A stretch of DNA of 64,000 nucleotides from Nocardia gamkensis NBRC 108242. Its GTDB lineage: Bacteria; Actinomycetota; Actinomycetes; Mycobacteriales; Mycobacteriaceae. Positions 8,517 through 16,136 of the stretch are shown here, in pieces (the first letter of the stretch is position 1; the number at the start of each line of letters is the position of its first letter). Made by a program: the position numbers and the translations under genes. Location of the stretch: the NCBI RefSeq assembly GCF_001612985.1, contig NZ_BDBM01000017.1:62001-126000 (forward strand). Reading direction: 5' to 3'. A model generated the notes under the pieces. The model saw only the letters and a program-made list of their open reading frames with translations, did no database searches and had not been told where the DNA came from.

Positions 8517-9200
8517 ATGGTGAGCATGACTCGTCCAGCTGATTTCTGGAACACCGTCTATGACAACGACACCGCCCCCTGGGTGATCGGCGAGCCGCAA
8601 CCGGCCATCGTCGCGCTCGAGCGGGACGGCGGCATCACCGGACGCGTGCTCGACCCGGGCTGCGGCGCCGGTGAGCACACGATCCTGCTGACCAGGCTCG
8701 GGTACGACGTGCGCGGAATCGACATGTCGCCGAGCGCGGTGGCGTACGCGCGGGCCAACGCCGCCGAGCAGGGTGTGCCGTCGGCCTCCTTCGAGGTGGC
8801 CGACGCCCTCGCACTCGGCGACCGGCCGGAGTTCGCCGGTGATCCGCCCGGCTCCGCACCCGCGTTCGACACCATCGTCGACAGCGCGCTGTTCCACGTC
8901 TTCGGGACCGAGGACGAGCCGCGCGCCGCCTATGTCCGCAGCCTGCACGCGATCTGCAAGCCGGGCGGCACCGTCCATGTTCTCGCGCTCTCCGATGTCG
9001 AGCCGGGGTTCGGCCCGCGGATCAGCGACACCTTGATCCGGGAGTCGTTCCGCGACGGCTGGACGGTGGAAGACGTGCGGCAGGCGCGCTACCGCGGGCG
9101 GGTGACCGACCCGGTGGCCCAGGACGCGGCGAACCTGGAGGTCTCCGCGTCCGGCCACGTCGACCTCGCCGCGTGGCTGGCCCGGATCCGCCGCCTCTGA
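8517..9200 (+). CDS. class I SAM-dependent methyltransferase
   Basis: A 227-residue Rossmann-fold methyltransferase. Motif I is RVLDPGCGAGEHTILL (about residues 43-58), with the acidic ribose-binding residue in DVRGIDMSPSAV and motif II/III at FDTIVDSALFHVF. The opening DFWNTVYDNDTAPWVIGEPQ is typical of thiopurine/tellurite-type small-molecule methyltransferases of actinobacteria. Substrate unknown. Its stop is 1 bp from the stop of the convergent acyl-CoA dehydrogenase gene. ATG 8517 has a GAGGATGGAG purine stretch just upstream; the ATG 9 nt further in is an alternative. Confidence 0.9.
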   Translation: MVSMTRPADFWNTVYDNDTAPWVIGEPQPAIVALERDGGITGRVLDPGCGAGEHTILLTRLGYDVRGIDMSPSAVAYARANAAEQGVPSASFEVADALALGDRPEFAGDPPGSAPAFDTIVDSALFHVFGTEDEPRAAYVRSLHAICKPGGTVHVLALSDVEPGFGPRISDTLIRESFRDGWTVEDVRQARYRGRVTDPVAQDAANLEVSASGHVDLAAWLARIRRL

Positions 9201-9201
9201 G

Positions 9202-10464
9202 TCACACGCCCTTCGGCGCTTTGCTTCCCATGAAGCCGAACAGGTAGCCCGCCACCCGCCGCATCTGGATCTCCTCGGCGCCCTCGGTGATCCGGTAGCG
9301 CCGGTGGTGGCGGTAGATGTGCTCGAACGGCTTGTGCCGGGAGTAGCCGAGGCCGCCGTGCACCTGCATGGCGCGGTCGGCGGCCTCGCAGCACAACCGG
9401 TTGGCCCAGTAGTTGCACATCGAGACCTGCTCGGAGACGGCGAACGTGCCGTAGGTGTCCATCGACCAGGCGGTCTTGTGGATCAGGGCGCGCAACATCT
9501 CACACTGGGTGTGCAGCTCCACCAAGGGGAACTGGATCGCCTGGTTGGCCGCCAGCGGCTTGCCGAAGGGCTTGCGCTGTTTGGCGTAGGCCACCGACTG
9601 GTCGATGCAGTACTGCGCCGCACCCAGACTGGACGCGGCCTGGCGGATCCGGTTCTCGTTGAAGAAGTGCTGAACCACCGCCAGGCCGCGCCCCTCACCG
9701 CCGAAGACGGCGCTGTCGGGGACCCGGACGCCGTTCAGGGAGACACGGGCGTGGTCGGTGGGCATGTTGAAAGTCCAGAGGTATTCCTCGACGACGAATC
9801 CCGGGGCGTCGGTGGGCACCAGGAAGGCGGTGATGCCCGCCGCGTCGCCGGGGCCGCCGGAGGTGCGCGCGAAGATCAGGTCGGCGACGGCGATGTGCAC
9901 GCCGGTGTTCCAGGTCTTCTGCCCGGTGATCACCCAGTCGTCGCCGTCGCGGACCGCCGCGGTCTCCATGTGGGTGGCGTCGGAGCCGTGCTCGGGCTCG
10001 GTGATGCCGAAGGCGAAGAACTTCGTCCCCGAGGCCATGCCGTCCACCCACTCCGCCCGCTGCGCGGGTGTGCCGTGTTCGAGCATGAGCAGCAGGCCGA
10101 CGTTGTTGGCGACGATGGCGTGCTCGTTCTGTAGATCGCAGTGCAGGCCGAGGCCGCGCCGGGCCAGGTGCTCGCGGATCACGGCCATGCCCAGGTTGGT
10201 GCCGTCCCGGCCGCCGTACCGCGCGGGGAACGCGTACCGCAGGTGCCCGGCGGCGTCGGCGCGCCTGCGTACCTCGGCCAGCAGGTCCTCCCATCGCGCG
10301 TTCGGCAGGCCGCCGCGCTCCCAGTCGGTGCGGGCATCCTCGCGGCGGTGGTCGAAGAAGCGGATGTTGTCGTCGGTCTGCTCGAGCGGCGTGATCTCGC
10401 GCTCGATGAACGCGTCGAGTTCGGCCAGATATTCGACCAGTTCCGCGGGTAGCTCGAAATCCAT
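9202..10464 (-). CDS. acyl-CoA dehydrogenase family protein
   Basis: A 420-residue flavoprotein of the acyl-CoA dehydrogenase family, which introduces a double bond into acyl-CoA thioesters using FAD. Visible family blocks are FAFGITEPEHGSDATHM (substrate/FAD binding, about residues 152-168), WVITGQKTWNTGVHIAD-like strand, RIRQAASSLGAAQYCID, and the C-terminal AMQVHGGLGYSRHKPFEHIYR. It is in a probable operon with the phosphotransferase-family gene and DUF6285 gene upstream (6-bp spacing), an arrangement seen for FadE36/FadE-phosphotransferase sets in mycolate actinomycetes. The exact acyl substrate is not apparent. Confidence 0.92.
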   Translation of the reverse strand: MDFELPAELVEYLAELDAFIEREITPLEQTDDNIRFFDHRREDARTDWERGGLPNARWEDLLAEVRRRADAAGHLRYAFPARYGGRDGTNLGMAVIREHLARRGLGLHCDLQNEHAIVANNVGLLLMLEHGTPAQRAEWVDGMASGTKFFAFGITEPEHGSDATHMETAAVRDGDDWVITGQKTWNTGVHIAVADLIFARTSGGPGDAAGITAFLVPTDAPGFVVEEYLWTFNMPTDHARVSLNGVRVPDSAVFGGEGRGLAVVQHFFNENRIRQAASSLGAAQYCIDQSVAYAKQRKPFGKPLAANQAIQFPLVELHTQCEMLRALIHKTAWSMDTYGTFAVSEQVSMCNYWANRLCCEAADRAMQVHGGLGYSRHKPFEHIYRHHRRYRITEGAEEIQMRRVAGYLFGFMGSKAPKGV

Positions 10465-10470
10465 CGGGCA

Positions 10471-11469
10471 TCAGCCTTTCGCAGTGGGTCGGATCTGCAT
10501 CAGCAGGTCCCATTCGATTTCCGACACGCGGCGCCCGCTGGCCGCCATCACGATGTCTCGCACGCTGCCATCCGAGTGTGCCGCGGCCTGCCCGGCCAGC
10601 CCGATGCCCCAGGCGAGCGTGCACATCACCTTCCACCAGCGAAACCGGTCCTCGTCGAAACCGCCGCCCGCGCGCCGGTAGCCGCGCACGAACGCGGCGC
10701 GGCCCGCGAGCCCGCCGAATTCGCGGTCGTCCGCGCGGAAGCGCCACATGCGCAGCGCGGGCCAGGCCACGTCCCGCATCGGATCGCCGTGGCGCTGCGC
10801 GCCTTCCCAGTCCAGCACGGCTCGCAGGCCGTCGGGCCCGACGACGATGTTGCCGTTGCGCATGTCGGTGTGCAGCAGCGCGGTACGGGGCGGCGCGGGT
10901 GGGCAGTGGCGTTCCAGCCAGCGCAGCGCGAGGGCGAACACCGGCCGGTCCGGCAAGAGCGCGCGCACGTGCTCGCCTGCCTCGGTCAGCTGGCGTTCCG
11001 GATCGGCGGCCGCTTCGGGCAGGCGAGCGGGCGCGGACGCCGGGTCGATGGCATGCAGACGGCCCATGGCCTCACCGAGTTGTTCGGCCACTCGTTCGCC
11101 GAGACCCGCCGCCTCCGTCAGCCGTAATACCTTGCGGGGCACGGTTTCCCCGTCCACCCGTTCGGAGACCACGAACGACCCGCCGACGTAGGCGCTGTCG
11201 GTACAGATGGCCACCACGGGCGGCACCGGCACACCGTGCGTCCGTGCCAGTTCGCGTACGGCGGCCTCCACGTCGACCGGAACCAGCTCGATCGCGCTCG
11301 GCACGATGGTCGCGACCAGGCGGCGCGTCCCGCCTTCCAGGTCGGTTTCGAAGGCGACGTTTCGGCGACGGGCGCCCGCGGAGAGGTATTCGACGTTCGA
11401 CACCGTCACCGCACGGCCGCTCCCGGACTCGAGAAACCGGGCCAGACCGCGTGCCAGGTCGGCGCTCAC
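10471..11469 (-). CDS. phosphotransferase family protein (APH/choline kinase fold)
   Basis: A 332-residue aminoglycoside-phosphotransferase-like kinase. The catalytic loop is LLHTDMRNGNIVV and the metal-binding AVLDWEGAQRHGDPMRD follows, with the invariant HxD..N..D pattern intact. Members linked to acyl-CoA dehydrogenases are thought to phosphorylate a hydroxyacyl or related lipid intermediate rather than an antibiotic; that is inference from context. Its 5' end overlaps the DUF6285 gene by 4 bp, and the acyl-CoA dehydrogenase follows by 6 bp, giving a tight three-gene operon. Confidence 0.88.
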   Translation of the reverse strand: MSADLARGLARFLESGSGRAVTVSNVEYLSAGARRRNVAFETDLEGGTRRLVATIVPSAIELVPVDVEAAVRELARTHGVPVPPVVAICTDSAYVGGSFVVSERVDGETVPRKVLRLTEAAGLGERVAEQLGEAMGRLHAIDPASAPARLPEAAADPERQLTEAGEHVRALLPDRPVFALALRWLERHCPPAPPRTALLHTDMRNGNIVVGPDGLRAVLDWEGAQRHGDPMRDVAWPALRMWRFRADDREFGGLAGRAAFVRGYRRAGGGFDEDRFRWWKVMCTLAWGIGLAGQAAAHSDGSVRDIVMAASGRRVSEIEWDLLMQIRPTAKG

Positions 11470-11762
11470 TCGCCCGCCCAGGCGTCGTACCCGGGTTTGG
11501 CGATCGCCAGATCGGCCCGCACGATCGAAACCAGCGCTTCCCGGAGTCGCTCGTCATCCCCCTCGGCCACCGCGTCGAGCAGCTCGCGCTCGTGCTCGGC
11601 CGCGGCGGGGCCCGATTCGATCTCCCTGCGCACGATCCTGGCGAGATTGGCGCCCACCCGCGCCTTGTGCTGCAATCCCGCGGGCAGGGCGGGCAGCAGC
11701 GTCTGCTCGAGCAATTCGGCGATCGATTCCAGCAGCTCCGCTGCCGATGGGCGATTCTGCAT
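11466..11762 (-). CDS. DUF6285-type small protein
   Basis: A 98-residue helical protein starting MQNRPSAAELLESIAELLEQ, with AGLQHKARVGANLARIVRREIE in the middle. Small proteins of this kind recur between acyl-CoA dehydrogenase and phosphotransferase genes in actinobacteria and are labelled DUF6285; I am moderately sure of that label. ATG 11762 preferred over an upstream one because a GAGGGG RBS precedes it and the family opening follows. First gene of the three-gene operon; its stop overlaps the next start (ATGA). Confidence 0.75.
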   Translation of the reverse strand: MQNRPSAAELLESIAELLEQTLLPALPAGLQHKARVGANLARIVRREIESGPAAAEHERELLDAVAEGDDERLREALVSIVRADLAIAKPGYDAWAGE

Positions 11763-12011
11763 GCGTTCCCCTCGGTCGGTTCCGGCCCCCAGCATGGCAC
11801 GCACCGGTACCGTCCCGATCGGCACTTTCGGCCGTCACCCCTGGCCGCGCAGCCGCGACGATCCCGCGTCCCTTCCTGTGTGCCGGGCTGGGAATCTGCC
11901 GTGGGTCCTTCTTCGCATGGGGTTGCGCGTGGGAGCGGTCGGTAAAATGCGAAGGGGCAGTGGGCGCGGGTGCGCCATTCGTTTGCGCTGGGCTGAAACA
12001 GGAGAAATGCA

Positions 12012-13232
12012 TTGGCGACCAGTCGCGTCCGATCCGGAGTCGTCGGGGGGATCGCCCTGGTCATGGCGGTGATCGTGGCGGCATGCTCGTCGTCCGATCC
12101 GGGCGGTACGCCGGGAGCGGCAGGCCCTGCGCCCTCGCCCCTCACCATCACGCCCGCGTCGGGGGCCCGCAACGTCGATCCGCTCGCCCCGATCCAGGTC
12201 AGCGCCTCCGAGGGGCAGCTGACCTCGGTCACCATGACCAACGAGCAGGGCAACGCCGTCGAGGGGATCATGACGCCGGACAAGACGGCCTGGAAGCCCA
12301 CCGAGCCGCTCGGCTACGGCCGCACCTACACGGTGACCGCGGAAGGGCTCACCGTCACCGGCAGGACCGGGCCGACCACCGCGACCTTCTCCACGCTGAC
12401 CCCGAACAATCAGACGAAGGTGTCGCTGACCACCACGGGCGGCACACCGCTGTCGGACGGCGGCACGTTCGGGGTGGGCACCGTGGTGGTGGCCCACTTC
12501 GACGAGGACGTCCCCGACCGCGCCATCGCCGAGAAGCACTTGTCGGTCACCACCGACCCGCCGGTGGAGGGATCCTGGTACTGGCTGGACGATCGCAACG
12601 TGCATTGGCGGCCGCGGGAGTACTACACGCCGGGCACGAAGGTCAGTGTGGCGGCGAACATCTACGGCCAGGAACTCGGCCGCGGCCTCTACGGCCAGGA
12701 GGACACCAAGACCACGTTCACCATCGGCGCGTCGCACGTCTCGATCGCCGACGACAACACCAAGCAGATCCAGGTCTTCGAGAACGGCAAGCTGATCCGC
12801 ACCATGCCGACCTCGATGGGCATGGGCGGCAGCGAGGTCATCGGCGGCAAGACGCTCACGTTCTGGACCCAGCCCGGGATCTACACGGTGATGGACAAGG
12901 CCAATCCGGTGATCATGGACTCCTCCACCTACGGCCTGCCGATCAACTCCCGCCTGGGCTACAAGGAGGCCATCGGCTGGGCGACCCGGATCAGCACCGA
13001 CGGTATCTACCTGCACCAGCTCGACTCCACCATCTGGGCCCAGGGCAATACCGACGTCTCGCACGGCTGCCTCAATCTCAGCGGCGAGAACGCCCAGTGG
13101 TTCTTCAATTTCGCCGTCCCCGGCGACGTCGTGGAGATCCGCAACACCGGCGGCGCCCCGCTGGAGGTCTGGCAGAACGGCGACTGGGGGCTGCCGTGGG
13201 ATCAGTGGGGGCAGGGCAGCGCACTTCGATAG
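12012..13232 (+). CDS. L,D-transpeptidase lipoprotein with Ig-like domains
   Basis: A 406-residue cell-wall enzyme. A lipoprotein signal (residues 1-25, lipobox VAAC) is followed by an Ig-like domain (about 30-130), a second Ig-like domain, and a YkuD catalytic domain carrying SHGCLNLS (catalytic Cys near residue 352) with the upstream His in GIYLHQLDS. Such enzymes form 3-3 peptide crosslinks in peptidoglycan, as the Ldt enzymes of mycobacteria do, from the outer face of the membrane. Start is TTG with GGAGA 6 nt upstream. The gene is monocistronic and divergent from the DUF6285 operon. Confidence 0.93.
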   Translation: MATSRVRSGVVGGIALVMAVIVAACSSSDPGGTPGAAGPAPSPLTITPASGARNVDPLAPIQVSASEGQLTSVTMTNEQGNAVEGIMTPDKTAWKPTEPLGYGRTYTVTAEGLTVTGRTGPTTATFSTLTPNNQTKVSLTTTGGTPLSDGGTFGVGTVVVAHFDEDVPDRAIAEKHLSVTTDPPVEGSWYWLDDRNVHWRPREYYTPGTKVSVAANIYGQELGRGLYGQEDTKTTFTIGASHVSIADDNTKQIQVFENGKLIRTMPTSMGMGGSEVIGGKTLTFWTQPGIYTVMDKANPVIMDSSTYGLPINSRLGYKEAIGWATRISTDGIYLHQLDSTIWAQGNTDVSHGCLNLSGENAQWFFNFAVPGDVVEIRNTGGAPLEVWQNGDWGLPWDQWGQGSALR

Positions 13233-13261
13233 GGTCCGTCCGGCCGACACGCTGGCCGCCC

Positions 13262-13290
13262 TTGCCGATGCCGGGAAGCTGCACTACATT
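13262..13290 (+). promoter_or_regulatory. sigma70-type promoter for the 23-residue peptide ORF
   Basis: TTGCCG (13262-13267) and TACATT (13285-13290) are separated by exactly 17 bp. A palindromic operator lies 11 bp after the -10 box. No annotated-size gene follows on this strand; the first ORF is the tiny one at 13386. Confidence 0.6.
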
Positions 13291-13301
13291 CCTGCACTCG
13301 C

Positions 13302-13317
13302 GAGACCAATCGGTCTC
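13302..13317. promoter_or_regulatory. TetR-type operator GAGACC-aatc-GGTCTC
   Basis: A 6-4-6 inverted repeat whose core AGACC-N4-GGTCT resembles operators bound by many TetR-family repressors. It overlaps the expected transcription start of the promoter at 13262-13290, an ideal place for repression. Confidence 0.55.
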
Positions 13318-13385
13318 CAATCCCTGCGCGGCACACCCGCGACGGCACCGCGCGGGACCCCGCGTTGACGATCGGAGCCGGCTCG

Positions 13386-13457
13386 ATGGCGATGCTGCTG
13401 TACTACCTACTCCTACCGCTCTATCTCGCCGAGGCATTCGTCAACCAGCTGCACTGA
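13386..13457 (+). CDS. possible 23-residue hydrophobic micropeptide
   Basis: ATG-initiated ORF of 23 codons. The peptide is MAMLLYYLLLPLYLAEAF followed by VNQLH: a single continuous hydrophobic helix with one acidic residue and a polar tail, as in tiny single-pass membrane peptides. GGAG lies 8 nt before the ATG. It sits about 90 nt downstream of a good promoter with a TetR-like operator, in an otherwise empty 380-bp gap between the L,D-transpeptidase and HxlR genes. No homologue is known to me. It could instead be a chance ORF in a leader or a non-coding RNA. Confidence 0.4.
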   Translation: MAMLLYYLLLPLYLAEAFVNQLH

Positions 13458-13616
13458 GCGCCGCTCGGCCGCAACACACTTCACGGGGGCCGCTTCCGCG
13501 ATCGACGCGCCGCGCTCGGCCTACCCCCTCTCGTACCGCTCGGAACAGGTGACGTCCACCGCGAGTTCGATGCGTCGTCAGCGCCGATTCCCTGGTGCTC
13601 GGCCCGAGCGATCTTC

Positions 13617-14087
13617 TCAACCGGCCTGTTCGGCGCCTGGTGGCTGGTGGAAGCCGGGACCCGCCTTCGGTTCGACCTCGCGCGGGTCGATCGGCTCGCG
13701 GCAGTGGTCGCAGACCAGCATGGGTGAGGTCTCCTCCCCGCAGGTGCGATGTTCCAGGACGACCGGCCTGCCCTCCGGCCCGACCAGGTGGTGATCACCC
13801 CAGACCATCATCGCCGTGACGATCGGATACAACTCGCGGCCCGCGGCGGTGAGGTGGTAGTCGACGCGCCCGCCGCCGTGGTCGGTGCGCGTGAAGATGC
13901 CCGCGTCGATCAGCATGCGCAGGCGGCTGGTGAGCAGGTTGCGGTTGGTGATGCCGATATTGCGGGCGAAATCGCTGAAACGATGCACCCCGAAGAACGC
14001 CTCGGCGATGAGCAGGATGGTCCACCGGTCGCCGAGCAGTTCGACGACGCGGGTGACCGAATCGTCGACCGGGCGCCGCAGTGTCAT
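13617..14087 (-). CDS. HxlR family transcriptional regulator
   Basis: A 156-residue winged-helix HxlR protein: VTRVVELLGDRWTILLIAEAFFGVHRFSDFARNIGITNRNLLTSRL carries the HTH, followed by the wing TRTDHGGGRVDYHLTAAGREL. The C-terminus adds a short Cys-rich tail (HRTCGEE...VCDHCREP) that could bind a metal; this kind of extension is known in some HxlR members. ATG 14087 begins at MTLRRPVDDSVTR; the frame 24 nt longer lacks support. Divergent from the P450 gene with 105 bp between starts, so it probably controls that gene. Confidence 0.9.
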   Translation of the reverse strand: MTLRRPVDDSVTRVVELLGDRWTILLIAEAFFGVHRFSDFARNIGITNRNLLTSRLRMLIDAGIFTRTDHGGGRVDYHLTAAGRELYPIVTAMMVWGDHHLVGPEGRPVVLEHRTCGEETSPMLVCDHCREPIDPREVEPKAGPGFHQPPGAEQAG

Positions 14088-14131
14088 GGCGCTATTTTCG
14101 CATCCCGTCACGGTATTGCATTCCTACTGAC

Positions 14132-14148
14132 GGTATCGGAATAATACC
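14132..14148. promoter_or_regulatory. inverted repeat in HxlR/P450 intergenic region
   Basis: GGTAT...ATACC with a 7-nt spacer, preceded by another GGTAT copy at 14112-14116. It lies midway in the divergent gap and is a plausible HxlR site. Confidence 0.35.
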
Positions 14149-14192
14149 AACATTACCGGTGCCCGTTCCGGGCCGGACAGCTGGGAGTGTCG

Positions 14193-15446
14193 ATGACGAC
14201 CACGAACCACCCGACCGACGATTACGTGCGCCTGCTCGACCCCGCGGTGCGGCCGGATCCGTACCCGCTCTTCGCGCGGCTACGCGACTGCGGCGCGTTC
14301 CGGATCGGCACGGCGCCGGTGGTCGTGCTGACCCGCTACGCCGACTGCGCCGCGGTACTGCGCGATCCGCGCGCGAGCGTCGACCGGTCACTGGCCCGGT
14401 TGCAGCTCGGTTCGATGCCGATCTACGACGGGACCCGCGAAGACGGTGCGGCACAGGCGAAACCGTCGTTCCTGTTCCTCGACCCGCCCGACCACACTCG
14501 CCTGCGCCGCCTGGTGTCCAAGGCGTTCACCCCGCGCGTCGTACGGCAGCTCGAGCCCCGGATCACCGAGATCGTCGACGACTTGCTCGACCAGCGCGCT
14601 CGTGCGGGACGATTCGACGCCGTCGACCACCTGGCCTATCCGCTGCCGGTGACCGTCATCTGCGAACTGCTCGGCGTCCCGCTGGCGGATGAGGCGCGGT
14701 TGAGCGCCTGGTCGGCGCTGCTGTCCCGCACGCTCGACCCGACGTCCCGCGCGGCCGCCCGATTCCGCGCCGACCCCGCCGAGATCCGGCGCGCCGGAAC
14801 CGAATTGCACGCCTACTTCGAAGAACTCATCGACCGCCGCAGGCGCACCCCGGGCCCGGATCTGCTGTCCGAACTCATCGCCGCCGAAGACGCCGGGGAC
14901 GTGCTCACCCACGCGGAACTGATCTCGACCTGCGCGCTGCTGCTGGTCGCCGGGCACGAGACCACCGTCAACCTGATCGCCAACGCGATCCTCGCCCTGC
15001 TGCGCAGGCCGGAGGAACTCACCGCCCTCCGGGCGGATCCGGACCGGGCGGCGGGCGTGGTCGAGGAGACGCTGCGCTTCGACCCGCCGGTCCAGCTGAT
15101 CCCGCGCGTCGCCGCCGACGAACTGAGCATCGGCGGCATGGACATCCAGCGCGGCGATCTGGTGGTACTGCTGATCGCCGCCGCGCACCGCGACCCGTCG
15201 GCGTTCGGCGACCCCGACCGATTCGATCCGGCGCGCGAGAACCGCCACCTGGCCTTCGGCCTCGGGGCGCATTTCTGCCTCGGCGCTCCCCTGGCTCGCT
15301 TGGAGGCGCGAGTGGCGTTGACCCGGCTCGCGCAACGAGTCGAAGACCCCTCGCTGCCGGTGGATCCGCCGCCGTACCGGGAACACGTGAATCTGCGCGG
15401 GCCCGCGCACCTGCCCATCGAGTTCGCGGCGATCCGGCCCAGGTAG
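14193..15446 (+). CDS. cytochrome P450
   Basis: A 417-residue soluble P450 monooxygenase. The heme-ligand loop FGLGAHFCLGAPLARLEA is near residue 355-372 with Cys at about 362; the I-helix oxygen-activation motif LLVAGHETT is near 252; the ExxR pair is in EETLRF. It needs a ferredoxin and reductase encoded elsewhere. Start ATG 14193 is preferred to the GTG two codons upstream because GGGAG spaces correctly. Divergent from an HxlR regulator and convergent with an SDR gene, which suggests an inducible detoxification or catabolic step. Substrate not predictable. Confidence 0.95.
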   Translation: MTTTNHPTDDYVRLLDPAVRPDPYPLFARLRDCGAFRIGTAPVVVLTRYADCAAVLRDPRASVDRSLARLQLGSMPIYDGTREDGAAQAKPSFLFLDPPDHTRLRRLVSKAFTPRVVRQLEPRITEIVDDLLDQRARAGRFDAVDHLAYPLPVTVICELLGVPLADEARLSAWSALLSRTLDPTSRAAARFRADPAEIRRAGTELHAYFEELIDRRRRTPGPDLLSELIAAEDAGDVLTHAELISTCALLLVAGHETTVNLIANAILALLRRPEELTALRADPDRAAGVVEETLRFDPPVQLIPRVAADELSIGGMDIQRGDLVVLLIAAAHRDPSAFGDPDRFDPARENRHLAFGLGAHFCLGAPLARLEARVALTRLAQRVEDPSLPVDPPPYREHVNLRGPAHLPIEFAAIRPR

Positions 15447-16136
15447 TCAGCCGTCGTAGGACACGTGCGGCGTCCACCCCTCGACAGGGCGGGTGGCCGC
15501 CGCGTGCAGCGCCGCGGCCACCCGGTCCCGCGTGAACGCTCCCTCGCCGAGCACTCCGTTGACCTGCACCGCGACGGCCCGTACACCGACGGGCGCAAGG
15601 GTGGCGTCCAAGCTGGTGACCAGGTTGCGCACCGCCGCCTTCTGGACGCCGAGCGAGGCGGCCCGGTGCCACGGCTTGTCCGCGGCCGCACTGCCGGTGA
15701 CCAGTACACGGGCGCCATCGGCCAGGAATGGGCGCGCTGCCTGGACCGCGGGCAGCAGAGCCGCGGCGCCCACGGTGAAGTCCTCGATCAATGCGGCGAC
15801 CGAGAGCTGCAACGGATCGGCCTCACGGAAGATGCTGGGATTGAAGTGCAACACGTCGATGCGGCCGTAGCGTTCGCCCACCTCGGCGACGACCCGGCCC
15901 ACGTCGGCGGGATCGTGCAGATCCACCCCGGCGCCCTCCGCGTGGAACCCCTGCTCGCGCAACCGCGCCGCCAGCGGTTCGGCCTCCTCGGGTAACCGGC
16001 AGGCCAGCACGGTGGTGAAGCCGTCGGCGGCGAACAGGCCTGCGACCGCCAGCCCGACACCGGGACCGGCGCCGAGCACGAGCAGCACGGGAGCAGTCGA
16101 GGTTTCCGGGGCCGGGCGGCTGTCGGACGGGGTCAT
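15447..16136 (-). CDS. SDR-fold protein lacking the catalytic tyrosine
   Basis: A 229-residue short-chain dehydrogenase-like protein. The nucleotide-binding motif LGAGPGVGLAVA follows a 20-residue Pro/Ser-rich leader, and the NNAG position reads FNPS. At the active site the expected YxxxK reads LGVQK (in AASLGVQKAAVRN), so the tyrosine is replaced by leucine while the lysine is kept. The protein may bind NAD(P) without standard oxidoreductase activity. It overlaps the FUSC-SRPBCC gene by 4 bp (ATGA) and is cotranscribed with it. Confidence 0.85.
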   Translation of the reverse strand: MTPSDSRPAPETSTAPVLLVLGAGPGVGLAVAGLFAADGFTTVLACRLPEEAEPLAARLREQGFHAEGAGVDLHDPADVGRVVAEVGERYGRIDVLHFNPSIFREADPLQLSVAALIEDFTVGAAALLPAVQAARPFLADGARVLVTGSAAADKPWHRAASLGVQKAAVRNLVTSLDATLAPVGVRAVAVQVNGVLGEGAFTRDRVAAALHAAATRPVEGWTPHVSYDG

